Positions 11,556 through 13,355 of a stretch of 13,355 nucleotides of DNA are shown here, in pieces. The stretch is taken from NCBI GenBank assembly GCA_947625995.1, contig CANQQN010000030.1, forward strand, positions 1 to 13,355, written 5' to 3'. The DNA comes from an uncultured Lachnospiraceae bacterium (lineage in GTDB: Bacteria; Bacillota; Clostridia; Lachnospirales; Lachnospiraceae). How positions within the stretch are numbered: position 1 is the stretch's first letter; each line of letters begins with the position of its first letter. Under the pieces are notes generated by a model that saw only the letters and a program-made list of their open reading frames with translations, searched no databases and was not told where the DNA came from. Both the position numbers and the translations under genes were made by a program.

Positions 11556-13355
11556 ATGAGAAAAGAATGGACAGGATTTGCAGGCGGCAAATGGGAACGG
11601 GAGATCGATGTCAGAGAATTCATTCTGAAAAATTATGAGCCCTACGAAGGGGACGGCTCCTTTCTTGCGGGTCCCACGCAGAACACGCTGGATCTGTGGG
11701 ATCAGGTAATGGAGTTGGATAAGAAGGAAAAGGAAGCCGGCGGCGTGCTGGATATGGATACGAAGGTGATCTCCACCATCACCTCCCACGGCCCCGGCTA
11801 TCTGGACAAGGAAAAAGAGACCATTGTGGGCTTTCAGACGGACAAGCCCTTCAAGCGGGCGCTGCAGCCCTACGGCGGCATCCGGATGGCTGTGAAGGCG
11901 TGTAAGGAGAACGGCTACGAGGTGGATCCTGAGATCGTGGAGTTTTTCACCACTCACAGAAAGACCCACAACGCCGGTGTATTCGACGCCTACACGCCGG
12001 AAATGCGTGCGGCAAGGAGCAGCCACATCATCACGGGCCTGCCGGACGCCTACGGCAGGGGACGCATCATCGGTGATTACCGCAGGGTAGCTCTCTACGG
12101 CGTGGATTACCTGATCGAGGACAAGGAGGCCCAGAAGGCGGGCACCCGCACCATCATGTATTCCGACGTGATCAGGAACCGGGAGGAGCTTTCGGAGCAG
12201 ATCCGCGCGCTTCACGAACTGAAAAAACTGGGAGAGATCTACGGGCTGGATATCTCAAAGCCTGCGTCAAATGTGCAGGAGGCCATTCAGGCGGTGTATT
12301 TTGGCTATCTGGCGGCGGTAAAGGAGCAGAACGGCGCCGCCATGTCTCTGGGGCGTACGTCTACTTTTCTGGATATCTACGCCGCAAGGGATTTAAAGAA
12401 CGGTACGTTTACAGAGGAGCAGATTCAGGAATTTGTAGATCATTTCATTATGAAGCTGCGTCTGATCAAATTTGCCCGCACACCGGAGTACAACAGCCTC
12501 TTTTCCGGCGATCCCACATGGGTAACGGAGTCCATCGGCGGCGTAGGCATTGACGGACGCCCTCTTGTGACGAAGATGTCCTTCCGGTATCTGCATACGC
12601 TGGATAATCTGGGGCCTGCGCCAGAGCCCAACATGACGGTGCTCTGGTCAACCCGGCTGCCGGAGAAATTCAAGCGGTTCTGCGCGGAGATGTCCATCAA
12701 GACCTCCTCCATCCAGTATGAGAACGACGATCTGATGCGGGTGACCCACGGGGACGATTACGCCATCGCCTGCTGTGTGTCCTCCATGCGGGTAGGCAAG
12801 GAGATGCAGTTCTTCGGTGCAAGGGCAAATTTGGCAAAATGTCTGCTTTACGCTATCAACGGCGGGGTGGATGAGATCACCAAGAAGCAGGTGGGCCCCA
12901 AATTCCGTCCGGTGACTACAGAGTATCTGGACTATGATGATGTGATGTCAAAGTATTATGACATGATGAAGTGGCTTGCAAGACTGTATGTAAACACCCT
13001 GAACGTTATCCACTATATGCATGACAAATATTGCTATGAGCGGCTGCAGATGGCGCTCCACGACAAGGAAGTGAAGCGCTATTTTGCCACAGGTATCGCC
13101 GGACTTTCCGTGGTAGCGGATTCCTTAAGCGCCATTAAATACGCGAAGGTGAAAGCCATCCGTGATGAGGACGGCATTGTGGTGGATTATGAGGTGGAGG
13201 GTGATTTTCCCAAATACGGCAACAACGACGACCGGGTGGACGATATCGCCAGAGATCTGGTCCATGATTTCATGCAGATGATCCGGGGCAATCACACCTA
13301 CAGAGGGGGTGTGCCCACCATGTCGATCCTTACCATTACTTCCAATGTGGTATAC
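11556..13355 (+). CDS. pflB: Formate acetyltransferase (pyruvate formate-lyase), 3' end missing
   Basis: Glycyl-radical enzyme that turns pyruvate and CoA into acetyl-CoA and formate during anaerobic sugar fermentation in the cytoplasm. The first 600 codons are in the window and the frame is open to the edge; full-length enzymes have about 740-760 residues, so the C-terminal glycyl-radical motif lies outside. Visible family marks include the MRKEWTGFAGGKWE start, TKVISTITSHGPGYLD, GLPDAYGRGRIIGDYRR, LGRTSTFLDIY, the WVTESIGG segment and the adjacent catalytic cysteines Cys406-Cys407 in YAIACCVSSMRVG. The double Cys separates true PFL from most other glycyl-radical enzymes. The last visible segment, YRGGVPTMSILTITSNVVY, is the usual lead-in to the C-terminal region. 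ATG 11556 follows an AAAGAGGTGATC site. The radical-forming activase is expected downstream but not seen. Confidence 0.97.
   Translation, partial: MRKEWTGFAGGKWEREIDVREFILKNYEPYEGDGSFLAGPTQNTLDLWDQVMELDKKEKEAGGVLDMDTKVISTITSHGPGYLDKEKETIVGFQTDKPFKRALQPYGGIRMAVKACKENGYEVDPEIVEFFTTHRKTHNAGVFDAYTPEMRAARSSHIITGLPDAYGRGRIIGDYRRVALYGVDYLIEDKEAQKAGTRTIMYSDVIRNREELSEQIRALHELKKLGEIYGLDISKPASNVQEAIQAVYFGYLAAVKEQNGAAMSLGRTSTFLDIYAARDLKNGTFTEEQIQEFVDHFIMKLRLIKFARTPEYNSLFSGDPTWVTESIGGVGIDGRPLVTKMSFRYLHTLDNLGPAPEPNMTVLWSTRLPEKFKRFCAEMSIKTSSIQYENDDLMRVTHGDDYAIACCVSSMRVGKEMQFFGARANLAKCLLYAINGGVDEITKKQVGPKFRPVTTEYLDYDDVMSKYYDMMKWLARLYVNTLNVIHYMHDKYCYERLQMALHDKEVKRYFATGIAGLSVVADSLSAIKYAKVKAIRDEDGIVVDYEVEGDFPKYGNNDDRVDDIARDLVHDFMQMIRGNHTYRGGVPTMSILTITSNVVY

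Overview
The window reads as a chromosomal segment of a low-to-mid GC Firmicute, most likely a Lachnospiraceae-type Clostridia. This is an inference from four things: the core gene orders DUF951-rpsF-ssb-rpsR and gdpP-rplI-dnaB, class B sortases paired with an SPKTG sorting signal, strong AGGAGG-type ribosome binding sites with sigma-A promoters, and a pyruvate formate-lyase with an anaerobe-type neighbourhood. All genes lie on the + strand. I see no tRNA, rRNA, CRISPR array, insertion sequence or integrase.

Layout. Bases 2-832 hold the C-terminal end of a PglX-type (BREX-1 family) adenine methyltransferase whose body lies upstream of the window. A promoter near 865-893 starts a class B sortase with an unusually long acidic cytoplasmic tail (964-2289), followed by a DUF951 protein (2328-2519). 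A near-consensus promoter then drives rpsF (start corrected to 2619), ssb and rpsR. A hairpin terminator follows, and directly behind it, with no visible promoter, comes a second class B sortase (3742-4533). A LytR-CpsA-Psr (LCP) ligase (4654-5685) and a secreted, repeat-linker, SPKTG-anchored surface protein (5812-6510) each have their own promoter. After a strong terminator, gdpP (c-di-AMP phosphodiesterase), rplI and dnaB form an operon with a one-base stop/start overlap between the first two. A secreted dockerin-bearing protein (10609-11289) has its own promoter and terminator. The window ends inside pflB (11556 to the edge).

How it fits together. The window interleaves two housekeeping blocks (ribosome/replication, and c-di-AMP turnover/ribosome/replisome) with a cell-envelope cassette: two sortases, one candidate sortase substrate and one LCP glycopolymer transferase. 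The SPKTG protein is the obvious candidate substrate of one or both sortases, and its Ser/Thr-Gly linker is a plausible attachment region for glycan. GdpP adds a link, since c-di-AMP levels affect wall and turgor homeostasis in Firmicutes. Six of the seven transcription units have a -35/-10 pair spaced exactly 17 bases, and these sites decide several start codons.

The most interesting points are the 180-residue acidic repeat tail on the first sortase, the sortase-LCP-substrate cassette in a core operon region, the terminator set directly before the second sortase, a perfect 11-base inverted repeat covering the surface protein's -35 box, and a PglX end with no BREX partners downstream. None of these is proven to be a new system.
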